Source of the DNA: an uncultured bacterium
Lineage (GTDB): Bacteria; Actinomycetota; Actinomycetes; S36-B12; CAIYMF01
DNA: 36,471 bases
Reading direction: 5' to 3'
Assembly (NCBI GenBank): GCA_903826575.1
Contig: CAIKEU010000011.1
Coordinates: 1-36,471, forward strand
The stretch's first letter is position 1, and each line of letters opens with the position of its first letter. The translations under genes were made by a program, and so were the position numbers. A model generated the notes under the pieces. That model made no database searches and was not told the origin of the DNA. It saw nothing but the letters and a program-made list of their open reading frames with translations. Below are positions 7,784 through 16,892 of this stretch, one piece after another.

Positions 7784-8248
7784 TCAGACTGAAAGTTCGA
7801 AACAGACCGATGACGGTTCGCAGGCGTACGGCCCATATCGATCGATCGGAACCCAGCCGCGGCGTTCGTACAGTGCGATGGCTCCGGGTTGGAGATGGCC
7901 GGTTTCGAGTTTGAGCAGGGTGAAGCCGAGTTCGGGGGCCCACGCTTCGAGTTCCGACATGACAACGTGCCCGAGCCCTTGACCACGGTGCCCAGGCACG
8001 ACGTAAACGCGCTTGACTTCACCCATCGTGAGCGGTGAGCCGGGCACTGATTTGTCTAACGGCTGAACTCCGCCACATGCCAGCGGAGTGCCCTGGTCGT
8101 CGGTGAGCAGCACCCAGTGGATGCGCGGGTCGAGTGGCTGAGGTGCCTCGTGAATGCCCTCATACATAGCTACCATTTCGGTCACCAGTTCGGCCGCCAG
8201 GCGGGTAACTCGTTCATCGGAATCAGTGAGACGTAAGACCTCGGTCAT
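7784..8248 (-). CDS. GNAT-family N-acetyltransferase
   Basis: A 154-residue acetyltransferase. The acetyl-CoA-binding motif VKRVYVVPGHRGQGLGHVVM (residues ~78-97) has the R/Q-x-x-G-x-G/A signature. FTLLKLETGHLQPGAIALYE, the conserved motif B region, follows. Substrate is unknown; the small single-domain form acts on amines, antibiotics or amino acids in different relatives. It starts at ATG 8248, back to back with the frame of the TPP-enzyme gene, and lies upstream of gabT in the same direction, 59 bp away with its own predicted gabT promoter between. Confidence 0.8.
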   Translation of the reverse strand: MTEVLRLTDSDERVTRLAAELVTEMVAMYEGIHEAPQPLDPRIHWVLLTDDQGTPLACGGVQPLDKSVPGSPLTMGEVKRVYVVPGHRGQGLGHVVMSELEAWAPELGFTLLKLETGHLQPGAIALYERRGWVPIDRYGPYACEPSSVCFELSV

Positions 8249-8312
8249 GTGTCCATTGTCCCTGATCCTTCATTTGGTTTGCCAGCGCACGTGAGGGCAT
8301 CGGCGGCTGGCA

Positions 8313-8332
8313 TACTGACTCACGACTCAGTA
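8313..8332. promoter_or_regulatory. Palindromic operator candidate
   Basis: A 20-bp interrupted palindrome, TACTGA-CTCACGAC-TCAGTA, with perfect 6-bp arms. It lies in the divergent region between the GNAT gene and the TPP-enzyme gene, 28 bp before the chosen GTG. Its size suits a dimeric helix-turn-helix repressor. The regulator is unknown. Confidence 0.35.
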
Positions 8333-8359
8333 ACAGGTGGCCTTGACGACGGGAATGAC

Positions 8360-9982
8360 GTGACGAACAACCTGGTGAATGTTTCGGGTGGCGAGGTCGT
8401 TGTTGCCGCTCTGGCTGCCCATGGAGTTGACGTCACTTGGGGAATCCCCGGTACGCACAACCTCACGATCTTTGATGCCCTCGGTCGTTACGGAATTCGC
8501 ACCATCGCCGCAACCCACGAGCAGGGTGCCGCATACGCCGCTGATGGTTATGCGCGTACGGCCCGTCGTCCTGGGGTAGCGATCGTCACCAGTGGGCCGG
8601 CCGTCTACAACGCAGCGACCGCAATCGCTCAGGCGTATTCAGATTCGAGCCCGGTGCTACTCATTTCTCCGGCGATGCCGCGCTCTCTGCCTGTCGGCGG
8701 TTCGGGCACTGGCTATCTGCACGAGGCAAAGGATCAGACAGGTGCGATGGATCGCATCGCGGCCGCCTGCCTGCACCCCACGACTCATCAGGCAATTGCC
8801 GATGAGATCGCGAACGCGTTCACGTACTTCGCTGGCGTGCGACCACGTCCAGTGCATGTAGAGATTCCGTTGGACCTCTTGGAAGAACGTGGTGACGCGA
8901 CCATCGTTGTGCGCGAGATCCCCGCCGCGCCGGTCCCATCGCAGAGTGCGCTCGATTCAGCGGTTGACGAACTCGTTGCCGCCGGGCGTGTAGTGATTGC
9001 TGTTGGCGGGGGAGCCGTTCCAGCTTCGTCGTCTGTGGTGGCGTTGGCTGAGTTGTTGGGCGCACCCGTTGGCACGTCTATTAACGGTATCGGCGTGATC
9101 CGCGGTGATCACCCGCTTTCGCTCGGTGCGCGGCTGTGGGCCCCGCCAGTCGTCGAGGCGGTGAATGCTGCGGACGTATTACTGATCATCGGATCTGAGC
9201 TCGCGCAGTCTGATCTATTCTATGGGCCGTTCACGCCGACTGGTCGGGTCATTCGCATCGACATTGATCCGGGGATGGCGAACGTGAATGTCACCTCGGA
9301 TGTGATGTTGGTGGGGGATTCTGCAGAGATCGTTTCGCAGATGGTCGAGGCAGTTTCGGCGAGACTCAACGGCGTGCCGAAGACTGTTGCGCCGTGGGTT
9401 AGCGAGGTACAGGCGGCAGCTGACGCGCTGGCGGCAACGAATGGTAAGCAGTGGCTCCCATGGGTGGCCGCACTTGAAGAGGCTCTCGACGACGATGCCG
9501 TCATAGCCACTGACAATGCGATGTGTGTGTACTACGGCTTCATCCAGAACTTCACCGCACGCCGCCCCGCATCGCTGCACTTCCCCACGGGATTCGGCAC
9601 TCTCGGCTTCACGGTTCCGTCAGCGATCGGCGCCGCCCTAGCTGCACCCGATCGTCAGGTCGTCGGAATCAGTGGTGACGGGGGATTGCTTTTCACCGTG
9701 ACGGAGTTGGCGACGGCTGCCGCGGAGCGGTTGCCGATGGCGATCGTCGTATTCGACAACAGCGGCTATGGCGAGATCCGTAACGAGATGCTCGATCGCG
9801 GTGAGGCCCCGGTCGCGGTTGCCGCTCCGCCACGAGATCTCGTCCTACTTGCTCAAGGTCTTGGCGCTACGGCGCTACGCGTTGACACTCCGGTAGAGCT
9901 CACCCAAGCCGTTCTCACGGCGCGTACCAATCCCGGCCCAACCGTAATCGTTGTCCCCGAAGCCCAACGCGAAGAGAAGTAG
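8360..9982 (+). CDS. TPP-dependent 2-oxoacid decarboxylase-like enzyme
   Basis: A 540-residue enzyme of the acetolactate synthase / benzoylformate decarboxylase fold. The N-terminal PYR domain carries Glu54 in THEQGAAYAADGYAR, which activates thiamine diphosphate. A central Rossmann-type domain (VVIAVGGGAV) follows, then the PP domain with GDGG at 439-442 and DNSGYGEIRNEM for metal-diphosphate binding. Features such as GIPGTHNLTIFDALG and GYLHEAKDQ recall AruI-type 5-guanidino-2-oxopentanoate decarboxylases more than true IlvB; there is no small subunit nearby. The frame opens at 8249, but GTG 8360 gives normal length. That start is not certain. It is coupled by a 4-bp gap to a dehydrogenase, which suggests amino acid to oxoacid to aldehyde. 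Confidence 0.8.
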   Translation: MTNNLVNVSGGEVVVAALAAHGVDVTWGIPGTHNLTIFDALGRYGIRTIAATHEQGAAYAADGYARTARRPGVAIVTSGPAVYNAATAIAQAYSDSSPVLLISPAMPRSLPVGGSGTGYLHEAKDQTGAMDRIAAACLHPTTHQAIADEIANAFTYFAGVRPRPVHVEIPLDLLEERGDATIVVREIPAAPVPSQSALDSAVDELVAAGRVVIAVGGGAVPASSSVVALAELLGAPVGTSINGIGVIRGDHPLSLGARLWAPPVVEAVNAADVLLIIGSELAQSDLFYGPFTPTGRVIRIDIDPGMANVNVTSDVMLVGDSAEIVSQMVEAVSARLNGVPKTVAPWVSEVQAAADALAATNGKQWLPWVAALEEALDDDAVIATDNAMCVYYGFIQNFTARRPASLHFPTGFGTLGFTVPSAIGAALAAPDRQVVGISGDGGLLFTVTELATAAAERLPMAIVVFDNSGYGEIRNEMLDRGEAPVAVAAPPRDLVLLAQGLGATALRVDTPVELTQAVLTARTNPGPTVIVVPEAQREEK

Positions 9983-9986
9983 TGAC

Positions 9987-11183
9987 ATGTCGTATTTAGA
10001 AGTTACCTGGACAGACGACGAGACCGGCATCAACGGTTACGTCGTGATCGATCGACTCTCACGTGGGTTGAGCGGTGGCGGACTGCGCATGCGCAAGGGC
10101 GTCACGATCGATGAGGTGCGCGACCTTGCTCGTGGCATGTCACTTAAGGAGCCCGTCGTCTACACGCCGGGCGACAAGTACATTCCGCTTGGCGGTGCGA
10201 AGGCCGGAATCGACTGCGACCCTTACGATCCGCGCTCCCGCGAAGTTCTCGGACGCTTTGCCCGAGCCATCAAGCCTTTGATCGACACCTGCTTCGCGAC
10301 GGGTGAAGACTTCGGAGTGCGTCAAGACACCATCGATGAAGTGTTTGCGGCTGAAGGGATTCCGTCGTCGGCTGGCGTTGGCTATCGCGTCGTGGAGGAT
10401 GGTCCGCAGGCTGGTATCGATCGTCAGACTGCTGCTTTCGCTGTTGACGTCGAAGGTGTGGGCCTGGGTGAACTCGTGGGCGGCTACGGAGTTGCCACCA
10501 CGGCGTTGGCCGCGATGAAGTACCGCGGTCTCGAGCCCGCAACGACACGTGCAGTTGTGCAGGGCTTCGGCTCGATGGGTGGCTCAACAGCTCGCTACTT
10601 GGCCAAGGCAGGGGTGAAGGTTGTCGGCATCGCTGATCGGGACGGCCTGATCTACAACGCTGACGGACTCGACGTTGAAACCCTCCTGCTAACGCGCGAT
10701 GCGTATGGCGTGATCGATCGCACGAAGCTACGCGAGAATGATGAACAGCGCGATGGCGCAGATTGGCTCGCTCTGGATGCCGAAGTCCTCATCCCTGCGG
10801 CCATGTCGTACGTGATCACCGACGAGAACGTTGATCGCATCCAGGCGACGATCATCGCTGAAGCCGCCAACGTCGCAACCCTGAAGGATGCGGAGGCTTC
10901 GCTGTATGCGCGCGGCGTCACAGTGGTGCCCGACTTCGTCGCCAACGTGGGAACGAACGCATGGTGGTGGTGGGTCGTGTTCGGCGATATTGAGCCGACG
11001 GAAGCGGCGTCTTTCGCAAAACTCTCCGATGTGCTCGGTCCTTTGACCACTCAGGTTCTCGAACGTGCCGCCGCCGACGGCGTGCAGCCACGCGAGGCGG
11101 CCACCCGCATTAGCGATGAGAAGCGAGCCATCGCCGATTCCATGTATCCGCGAACGATCAAGGCTGATCCCTACGCCGATTAG
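9987..11183 (+). CDS. Glu/Leu/Phe/Val-type amino acid dehydrogenase
   Basis: A 398-residue member of the glutamate dehydrogenase superfamily, which oxidatively deaminates L-amino acids with NAD(P). The N-terminal domain has LKEPVVYTPGDKYIPLGGAKAG cut by two conserved lysines (Lys64 and Lys72) and the ATGEDFGV catalytic region. The C-terminal Rossmann domain has VVQGFGSMGGSTARYL and AEAANVATL, and the FVANVGTNAWWWWVVFGDIEP stretch is atypically Trp-rich (five residues, W in a run of four). ATG 9987 lies 4 bp after the upstream stop. It is shorter than classical GDH (about 420-450), so a branched-chain, aromatic or basic amino acid may be the substrate. Pairing with a decarboxylase supports a catabolic role. 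Confidence 0.82.
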   Translation: MSYLEVTWTDDETGINGYVVIDRLSRGLSGGGLRMRKGVTIDEVRDLARGMSLKEPVVYTPGDKYIPLGGAKAGIDCDPYDPRSREVLGRFARAIKPLIDTCFATGEDFGVRQDTIDEVFAAEGIPSSAGVGYRVVEDGPQAGIDRQTAAFAVDVEGVGLGELVGGYGVATTALAAMKYRGLEPATTRAVVQGFGSMGGSTARYLAKAGVKVVGIADRDGLIYNADGLDVETLLLTRDAYGVIDRTKLRENDEQRDGADWLALDAEVLIPAAMSYVITDENVDRIQATIIAEAANVATLKDAEASLYARGVTVVPDFVANVGTNAWWWWVVFGDIEPTEAASFAKLSDVLGPLTTQVLERAAADGVQPREAATRISDEKRAIADSMYPRTIKADPYAD

Positions 11184-11261
11184 GCGCACTCGCGAGCGTC
11201 GAGCACTACATCCGGGTGTGGTGAAGTTACCGGGATCGGGTTTATCCGTCAGACTGGCTTC

Positions 11262-12434
11262 GTGAGCAGTCGTCGGGTCGTCATCTTGGGCAGTACTGGG
11301 TCTATTGGCACGCAGGCCCTCGATGTCATTCGTCGTAACCCAGACCACTTCACGGTCGTCGCACTTGCCGCGGGTGGTGCGGATGTCGCAGCAATCGCAA
11401 GCCAAGCGGCAGAGTTCAAGGTCGAGGTCGTTGCGATCGCCAACGAATCGCGCGAGGAAGCACTTCGAGAAGCGCTGACCACCTGCGGGTCGTCTGCACG
11501 CGTCGTCGTTGGCCTAGATGCGGCCACTGAGGCTGCTGGTCTGCCGACCGATGTCGTGCTCAATGGGATGACGGGCTCGATTGGCCTACGTCCAACGTTG
11601 GCGGCACTGGAAGTCGGCAGCGTCCTGGCTCTCGCCAACAAGGAATCCCTTGTCGCCGGAGGGCCACTGGTAAAAGCGATTGCTAAACCGGGCCAGATCG
11701 TGCCCGTAGATTCCGAGCATTCAGCGTTGGCTCAATGCCTGCTTGGTGGCAGCGCGCAAGAGGTGCGCCGCCTTGTTCTCACCGCGAGCGGTGGCCCATT
11801 CCGTGGCCGCACCCGAGACGAACTCGCCTCCGTTACGGTGGAGCAAGCCCTGGCTCATCCGACGTGGACGATGGGCCCGGTCGTCACCACCAACTCAGCC
11901 ACGTTGGTTAATAAGGGCCTCGAACTGATCGAGGCGCATCTGCTGTTTGATATGCCGTTCGAAAAGATCGACGTCGTCGTGCATCCGCAATCAATCGTCC
12001 ACTCGATGGTTGAATTCGTCGATGGGTCGACCCTCGCCCAAGCCAGCCCGCCCGATATGCGCCTACCAATCGCCCTCGGATTGGCCTGGCCGCATCGCAC
12101 AGCTGATGCAGCACCCGGCCTCGACTGGACGACGGCGACCGCGTGGACCTTCCAGCCGTTAGACGAAGACGCGTTCCCGGCGATCAGTCTCGCCCGTCGC
12201 GCTGGAATCGCTGGTGGATGTGCGCCAGCGGTGTTTAACGCGGCAAACGAGGAATGTGTCGAGGCGTTTTTAGGTGGCCGTCTGCCATTCCTATCGATCG
12301 TCGACACTGTTTCGGCGGTCGTCGAGGAGTTTCTTAGTGGTAATTCTGGGAACCCTACGTCAGTGGCGGACGTTCTATCCGCAGAGGACTGGGCTCGGAA
12401 CCGAGCCCGCGAAGTGACAGGGGTTCTAGCGTGA
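11262..12434 (+). CDS. dxr: 1-deoxy-D-xylulose-5-phosphate reductoisomerase
   Basis: A 390-residue enzyme for the second step of the MEP isoprenoid pathway, DXP to MEP with NADPH and a divalent metal. Clear motifs are the N-terminal NADPH loop [25 protein letters not shown], the metal-ligand segment [13 protein letters not shown], and [23 protein letters not shown] and [14 protein letters not shown] are the substrate-binding parts. GTG 11262 starts directly at the first strand. The stop overlaps the next gene's start as GTGA. Length is normal. This begins the dxr-rip1-ispG actinobacterial cluster. Confidence 0.96.
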   Translation: MSSRRVVILGSTGSIGTQALDVIRRNPDHFTVVALAAGGADVAAIASQAAEFKVEVVAIANESREEALREALTTCGSSARVVVGLDAATEAAGLPTDVVLNGMTGSIGLRPTLAALEVGSVLALANKESLVAGGPLVKAIAKPGQIVPVDSEHSALAQCLLGGSAQEVRRLVLTASGGPFRGRTRDELASVTVEQALAHPTWTMGPVVTTNSATLVNKGLELIEAHLLFDMPFEKIDVVVHPQSIVHSMVEFVDGSTLAQASPPDMRLPIALGLAWPHRTADAAPGLDWTTATAWTFQPLDEDAFPAISLARRAGIAGGCAPAVFNAANEECVEAFLGGRLPFLSIVDTVSAVVEEFLSGNSGNPTSVADVLSAEDWARNRAREVTGVLA

Positions 12435-13762
12435 CGATGGCGCTTGAAGTATTCGGCTGGCTGATTTTCCTCATAGGAATTGGCGTATCGATCGGTTTGC
12501 ACGAAATCGGTCACCTGCTGCCGGCTAAGGCATTCGGCGTGAAAGTTACCCAGTACATGATCGGCTTTGGCCCCACGATTTGGTCGCGCAATAAGGGCGA
12601 AACCGAGTACGGGGTCAAGGCGATTCCCCTCGGTGGCTACATTCGCATGATCGGCATGTACCCGCCGGAGAAGGGTACCGACGGCACGATGCTTCGCGCG
12701 TCCACAACCGGTCGCTTCGCCACTCTCGTCAACGATGCCCGTCAGCAATCGATGGACGAGGTTCAGCCCGAGGATGCGGATCGCGTCTTTTACAAACTTC
12801 CGGTGCACAAGCGGATCATCATCATGCTCGGTGGACCGGTGATGAACCTCGTCCTAGCTTTCATACTTTTCGCAATTGTTATCGCAGGCATTGGCACACC
12901 GCACATCACGAACACCATCGGCAAGGTTGTTCCCTGTGCACCAACTGTCTCGCAGCCAGACGGTTTGGCCGACACCTCGGGTGGATGTGGCTCGGCCACG
13001 CAAACCCCAGCAGCAGCAGGTGGTTTGAAGGCTGGTGACACGATTGTTTCGTTCGACGGTAAGCCGGTCTCGGCGTGGACGGATGCTCAATCAGCCATCC
13101 ACGATGCGGCTCCGGGTGCAGTGCCCGTCGTTGTAGACCGCAACGGATCACAAGTCGCCTTGACGGTACCCATGGCGACGATCGACGTGCCCACGTATGA
13201 CTCGAACGGTAAGCCCACGGGTAAGACGGAGAGCCGTAACTTCCTCGGCGTTTCACCGGGCGTCGCTAGGCAGACTGAGTCGATCACGACAGTGCCGTCA
13301 TTCATGTGGGACACCTCCAAGCGTGCGGTCAGCACAATCGTCACTTTGCCCGCTCGGCTCTGGGATCTGACCCGTCAAACGTTCACTTCCGAAGCCCGCG
13401 ACCCGAATGGCATCGTTGGCCCCGTCGGCGTTGGTCGAATCACTGGTGAAATGGTCGCACTTGAGAACACACCAGTCCTCGACAAGGTTGCCGGTGTGCT
13501 CGGCCTACTAGCTGGCCTGAATCTGTTCCTCTTCCTGTTCAACCTCATCCCGCTGCTGCCACTTGATGGTGGCCATGTCGCGGGTGCGGTCTGGGAATCA
13601 ATCAAGCGTGGCTGGGCCCGCGTGCGTCACCTGCCCGATCCCGGCCCGGTGGATATCGCCAAGGCGCTCCCGCTGACATATGCCATGTCGATCCTGCTCA
13701 TGGCCATGGGTGCGGTCGTCCTCTACGCGGATCTCGTGAAGCCGATCACACTTGGCGGCTAG
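12431..13762 (+). CDS. rip1: Site-2 intramembrane metalloprotease, RseP/Rip1 type (M50)
   Basis: A 443-residue membrane zinc protease. The first membrane segment carries HEIGH (His24, Glu25, His28); the third zinc ligand is Asp379 in PLLPLDGGH near the C-terminus. A second hydrophobic helix ([18 protein letters not shown]) and a PDZ domain containing [19 protein letters not shown] lie between. The family cleaves anti-sigma factors and other single-pass proteins after a first cut. The start GTG 12431 overlaps dxr; ATG 12437 is an alternative. Two cysteines (in VVPCAP and GGCGSA) flank the luminal segment and could form a disulfide. The position between dxr and ispG matches mycobacterial Rip1. 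Confidence 0.92.
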   Translation: MTMALEVFGWLIFLIGIGVSIGLHEIGHLLPAKAFGVKVTQYMIGFGPTIWSRNKGETEYGVKAIPLGGYIRMIGMYPPEKGTDGTMLRASTTGRFATLVNDARQQSMDEVQPEDADRVFYKLPVHKRIIIMLGGPVMNLVLAFILFAIVIAGIGTPHITNTIGKVVPCAPTVSQPDGLADTSGGCGSATQTPAAAGGLKAGDTIVSFDGKPVSAWTDAQSAIHDAAPGAVPVVVDRNGSQVALTVPMATIDVPTYDSNGKPTGKTESRNFLGVSPGVARQTESITTVPSFMWDTSKRAVSTIVTLPARLWDLTRQTFTSEARDPNGIVGPVGVGRITGEMVALENTPVLDKVAGVLGLLAGLNLFLFLFNLIPLLPLDGGHVAGAVWESIKRGWARVRHLPDPGPVDIAKALPLTYAMSILLMAMGAVVLYADLVKPITLGG

Positions 13763-13833
13763 GCAACCGCAGTTCCGACCGCTTTTCGGGATGTCGACGG
13801 GCGGGCGCGCACGCAGCAGGGGATGATGTACCC

Positions 13834-15000
13834 ATGGACGTTTCACTCGGTATGCCCGCGCTTCCACCACCCGTGTTGGCTCCTCGGCGGATCTCACGCA
13901 AGATCACGCTGAAGCACTCGACCCATCCAGTCGAGGTTGGCGGCGGTGCGCCGATTTCAGTGCAGTCGATGTGTACGACGTTGACTTCCGACGTCAACGC
14001 GACCCTGCAGCAGATCGCCGAGCTGACGGCAGCCGGATGTCAGATAGTGCGCGTAGCCGTGCCGTCGCAGGACGACGCCGACGCCCTGCCGCAGATCGCC
14101 AAGAAGTCGGGCATCCCCGTGATCGCGGACATCCACTTCCAGCCGAAGTACGTCTTCGCCGCTATCGAAGCTGGTTGCGCAGCAGTTCGTGTTAATCCTG
14201 GCAACATCAAGCAGTTCGACGATCGCGTCGGTGAAATCGCACGTGCTGCCAAGGACACTGGCACACCGATCCGCATTGGTGTGAACGCAGGATCACTCGA
14301 CAAGCGCCTGTTGGAGAAATACGGCAAGGCCACTCCGGAAGCACTCGTTGAATCTGCGCTCTGGGAGTGCTCGCTGTTCGAAGAGCATGACTTCCGCGAC
14401 ATCAAGATTTCGGTCAAGCACCACGATCCCGTCGTGATGGTGCAGGCCTACCGTCTCCTCGCCCAGCAGTGTGACTACCCACTGCACCTCGGGGTGACTG
14501 AAGCGGGACCAACCTTCCAGGGAACGATCAAGTCCGCCGTAGCTTTCGGAGCATTGCTGTCCGAAGGTATTGGCGACACAATCCGCGTTTCGCTTTCTGC
14601 ACCGCCGATCGAAGAGGTCAAGGTCGGTAACCAGATCCTGGAATCGTTGAACCTTCGTGAGCGCGGCCTTGAAATCGTTTCCTGTCCATCGTGCGGCCGT
14701 GCCCAAGTGGACGTGTACACATTGGCTGAGCAGGTCACAGCTGGGCTCGAGGGCCTGAAGGTTCCACTCCGCGTCGCTGTGATGGGTTGCGTCGTCAATG
14801 GTCCTGGCGAAGCACGTGAAGCGGATCTTGGCGTCGCCTCCGGCAACGGGAAGGGCCAAATCTTCCGTCGCGGCGAGGTTGTCTCAACCGTTCCAGAATC
14901 CAAAATCGTCGAAACTCTGATCGAGATGGCTCTGGAAATGGCCGACGAAATGGGTATCGATGCCGAGACTGGCGAAGCTGCAGTCGTCACCGTCTCCTAG
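13834..15000 (+). CDS. ispG: 4-hydroxy-3-methylbut-2-enyl diphosphate synthase
   Basis: A 388-residue 4Fe-4S enzyme of the MEP pathway that reduces MEcPP to HMBPP. The N-terminal TIM-barrel part has [15 protein letters not shown] and VRVNPGNIK. The C-terminal cluster domain has CPSC (Cys284, Cys287) and [10 protein letters not shown] (Cys319, Glu326), the three cluster cysteines plus the glutamate ligand. Length equals other actinobacterial IspG proteins. ATG 13834 follows an AGGGGATGA-like ribosome site. It shares a pathway with dxr two genes upstream. Confidence 0.96.
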   Translation: MDVSLGMPALPPPVLAPRRISRKITLKHSTHPVEVGGGAPISVQSMCTTLTSDVNATLQQIAELTAAGCQIVRVAVPSQDDADALPQIAKKSGIPVIADIHFQPKYVFAAIEAGCAAVRVNPGNIKQFDDRVGEIARAAKDTGTPIRIGVNAGSLDKRLLEKYGKATPEALVESALWECSLFEEHDFRDIKISVKHHDPVVMVQAYRLLAQQCDYPLHLGVTEAGPTFQGTIKSAVAFGALLSEGIGDTIRVSLSAPPIEEVKVGNQILESLNLRERGLEIVSCPSCGRAQVDVYTLAEQVTAGLEGLKVPLRVAVMGCVVNGPGEAREADLGVASGNGKGQIFRRGEVVSTVPESKIVETLIEMALEMADEMGIDAETGEAAVVTVS

Positions 15001-15096
15001 GTCCTACGAGGCCGATCGTGGCTGGAGTTGGTTGCGAGTGTCACGAGCTGCTCTGAGTCGCTACCCCATGCCCATAATCTCGGGCACACTTATTCC

Positions 15097-15945
15097 ATGA
15101 CAACGGCGACCGCGGGGGTACTTCGCGTCCTTTCCCCGCGGGACCTCGACTCCGTCATGCAGGTGCTTGCGAAGAACCCCATCGCGCACTGCTTCGTTGC
15201 ATCCCGCGTTAGAGGCAGCGGACTCGACCCATGGCGACTCGGTGGCGAACTATGGGGTTGGTCCGAGGACGGTGAACTCTCATCCTTGCTCTATCTCGGA
15301 GCAAACCTTGTGCCTGTTGAAACCACGCCCGCGGCCCGAACGGCATTCGCTGAACGCCTGCGCAGGATCGGGCGTCGCTGCTCATCAATTGTCGGCCCGG
15401 CCGACGATGTAAACGAGCTGTGGCCATTGATCGCTGATTCGTGGGGGCCAACGCGAGAAGTTCGTGCGGTGCAGCCTCTACTTGTCATGGACGGCGATTC
15501 GGCGATCATTCCGGACTACAGCGTCAGGCAAGTTCACGAAAGTGAAATCGACATCCTCGTCCCCGCGTGCGTTGCCATGTTCACCGAAGAGGTTGGCGTT
15601 TCGCCAACGTCTGGTGGTGGGGGAGATGCCTACCGAGCGCGCATTCTTGAACTAATTCGCATGGGACGCGCCTATGCTCGCATCGATAACGGCAAGGTCA
15701 TTTTCAAGGCGGAGATCGGCGCGATCGGCGACGGAGTGTGCCAAGTCCAAGGCGTGTGGGTGGCGCCTGAATTCCGCGGTTTAGGCCTTGGTGTCCCCGG
15801 AATGTCCTCCGTCGTTGCCTTGGCTCGGCGTCAGGCTGCGCCGGTGGTGAGTTTGTACGTCAACGACTACAACACCGCTGCTCGGAGGCTCTACGAACGA
15901 GTCGGCTTCCGCGACGCAGGAACGCTTACGACCATCCTGTTCTAG
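15097..15945 (+). CDS. DUF4081-GNAT acetyltransferase (Rv2867c-like)
   Basis: A 282-residue two-domain protein. An N-terminal DUF4081 part (VLRVLSPRDLDSVMQVL, HCFVASRVRGSG) is followed by a C-terminal GNAT domain with VQGVWVAPEFRGLGLGVPGM and YVNDYNTAARRLYERVGF for acetyl-CoA binding. The frame opens at 15028, but ATG 15097 begins the conserved N-terminus. Orthologues sit after ispG in mycobacteria, so the dxr-rip1-ispG-GNAT set is conserved; its substrate is not known to me. No obvious ribosome site precedes the ATG. Confidence 0.85.
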   Translation: MTTATAGVLRVLSPRDLDSVMQVLAKNPIAHCFVASRVRGSGLDPWRLGGELWGWSEDGELSSLLYLGANLVPVETTPAARTAFAERLRRIGRRCSSIVGPADDVNELWPLIADSWGPTREVRAVQPLLVMDGDSAIIPDYSVRQVHESEIDILVPACVAMFTEEVGVSPTSGGGGDAYRARILELIRMGRAYARIDNGKVIFKAEIGAIGDGVCQVQGVWVAPEFRGLGLGVPGMSSVVALARRQAAPVVSLYVNDYNTAARRLYERVGFRDAGTLTTILF

Positions 15946-15966
15946 GCCAGTCTTCTCGGGCGGCTC

Positions 15967-16587
15967 TCATTTCCGTTGGATCACGGCCTCGAACCCCTTG
16001 TCCGGGTTCTCGCGGGGGTAGGTGATTGCGTTGATTAGCGCTGTAAGCATGGCGTGGTCACGCCCCATGGCTTGAATCGCGGCCTCATCTAGTTCCCGCT
16101 GGGTCACCTGAGACCAGCGGATGTTCCAGCCTGATCGACCAGCAAGGTCAGTTATGAACTGGCAATGTGCACGGCCATTTCCTTCTCTGAAGGGGTGGAC
16201 CGCATTTAGCTCTCCATAGAGCCATCCAAGCTGGTTGACCAATTGCCCTCGTGGCAGCGTCGACGGGAACTGTTGCCTAATGTCACCTAAAAGTTCATCT
16301 AAAGATGACGCGATGAACTCGGGCTTGGCGAAAGGGGCCCGAGAGCTGGTCTCCACCGTTCGCAGTTGTCCAGCCCAGTCGTAAACATCTTGAAAGATAA
16401 AGCCATGAATTTGGCACAAGTGGGCTTGGTCGAAGTTACCTGAGATAGGACGAGAAGCTAACTGCCTCAATCGAATGGTAGTAGCCATGTATTCGAACCT
16501 CGTGAGCTCAGCCGCATCGCTGAGTCCCAGCTTATTTTGAAAGATACCCGTCTTCGGATCGATTTGAGGGTCGTGCTGGCTATCCAC
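15967..16587 (-). CDS. Fic-domain toxin with an altered Fic motif
   Basis: A 206-residue single-domain Fic protein. These enzymes usually transfer AMP (or another phosphate group) onto hydroxyl side chains of target proteins. The Fic motif is HPFREGNGRAHC at 131-142; the canonical form HxFxxGNGRxxR has arginine where this protein has Cys142. The upstream FQDVYDWAGQLRTVE helix and the beta-hairpin flap region (PFAKPEFI) are intact. The start GTG 16587 overlaps the preceding antitoxin by 8 nt, the usual antitoxin-first arrangement. The missing second arginine normally holds the ATP phosphates and is the partner of the inhibitory glutamate, so activity may be changed or lost. It is convergent with the GNAT gene. 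Confidence 0.88.
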   Translation of the reverse strand: MDSQHDPQIDPKTGIFQNKLGLSDAAELTRFEYMATTIRLRQLASRPISGNFDQAHLCQIHGFIFQDVYDWAGQLRTVETSSRAPFAKPEFIASSLDELLGDIRQQFPSTLPRGQLVNQLGWLYGELNAVHPFREGNGRAHCQFITDLAGRSGWNIRWSQVTQRELDEAAIQAMGRDHAMLTALINAITYPRENPDKGFEAVIQRK

Positions 16588-16774
16588 GTCGAGCGAGAAC
16601 CGCCGCCCGCGCTAGGGCTTCATCTTCGTCAATCAGGCCAGCATCGAGATCCGCGAGGACCTCGAGGAATTCGGCGGTCGGCTCAAAGCCCTGAAGGGAG
16701 TTCAGAGCAAGTCCGTGTTGGGATTCGGCGCTGAGCGCACTGGTACTGCGGTCGATGTGGGACTGAGTGGTCAT
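16580..16774 (-). CDS. VbhA-like Fic antitoxin with degenerate inhibitory motif
   Basis: A 64-residue protein just upstream of and overlapping fic by 8 nt. The core LALNSLQGFEPTAEFLEVLA and the ending DAGLIDEDEALARAAVL resemble the VbhA-like antitoxin domain, where a helix carries S/T-x-x-x-E-G/N and its glutamate blocks ATP in Fic. Aligned on the GFEP residues, the motif positions read LNSLQG, with leucine for Ser and glutamine for the inhibitory Glu. The start is the ATG at 16774, 7 nt after AAGGAGG; the frame opens upstream to 16885. A TACACT (minus strand, 16794-16799) may be the promoter. The alignment is by eye. Confidence 0.75.
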   Translation of the reverse strand: MTTQSHIDRSTSALSAESQHGLALNSLQGFEPTAEFLEVLADLDAGLIDEDEALARAAVLARRG

Positions 16775-16892
16775 GTGCATCCCTCCTTCCGCCAGTGTAA
16801 CTGTCGTTGAAGGTGAGTGAGGTTCTCTTGTGGAGAGGGTTGCGGGTGGTCTTGGGGCACAGCGTTTGCCCGTGCTTGGCGTCATCGCGCCA

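Noticed and set aside
11855-12808. 317-codon open frame opposite dxr and rip1
   Set aside because: Shadow of two confident genes; no family features and no ribosome site.
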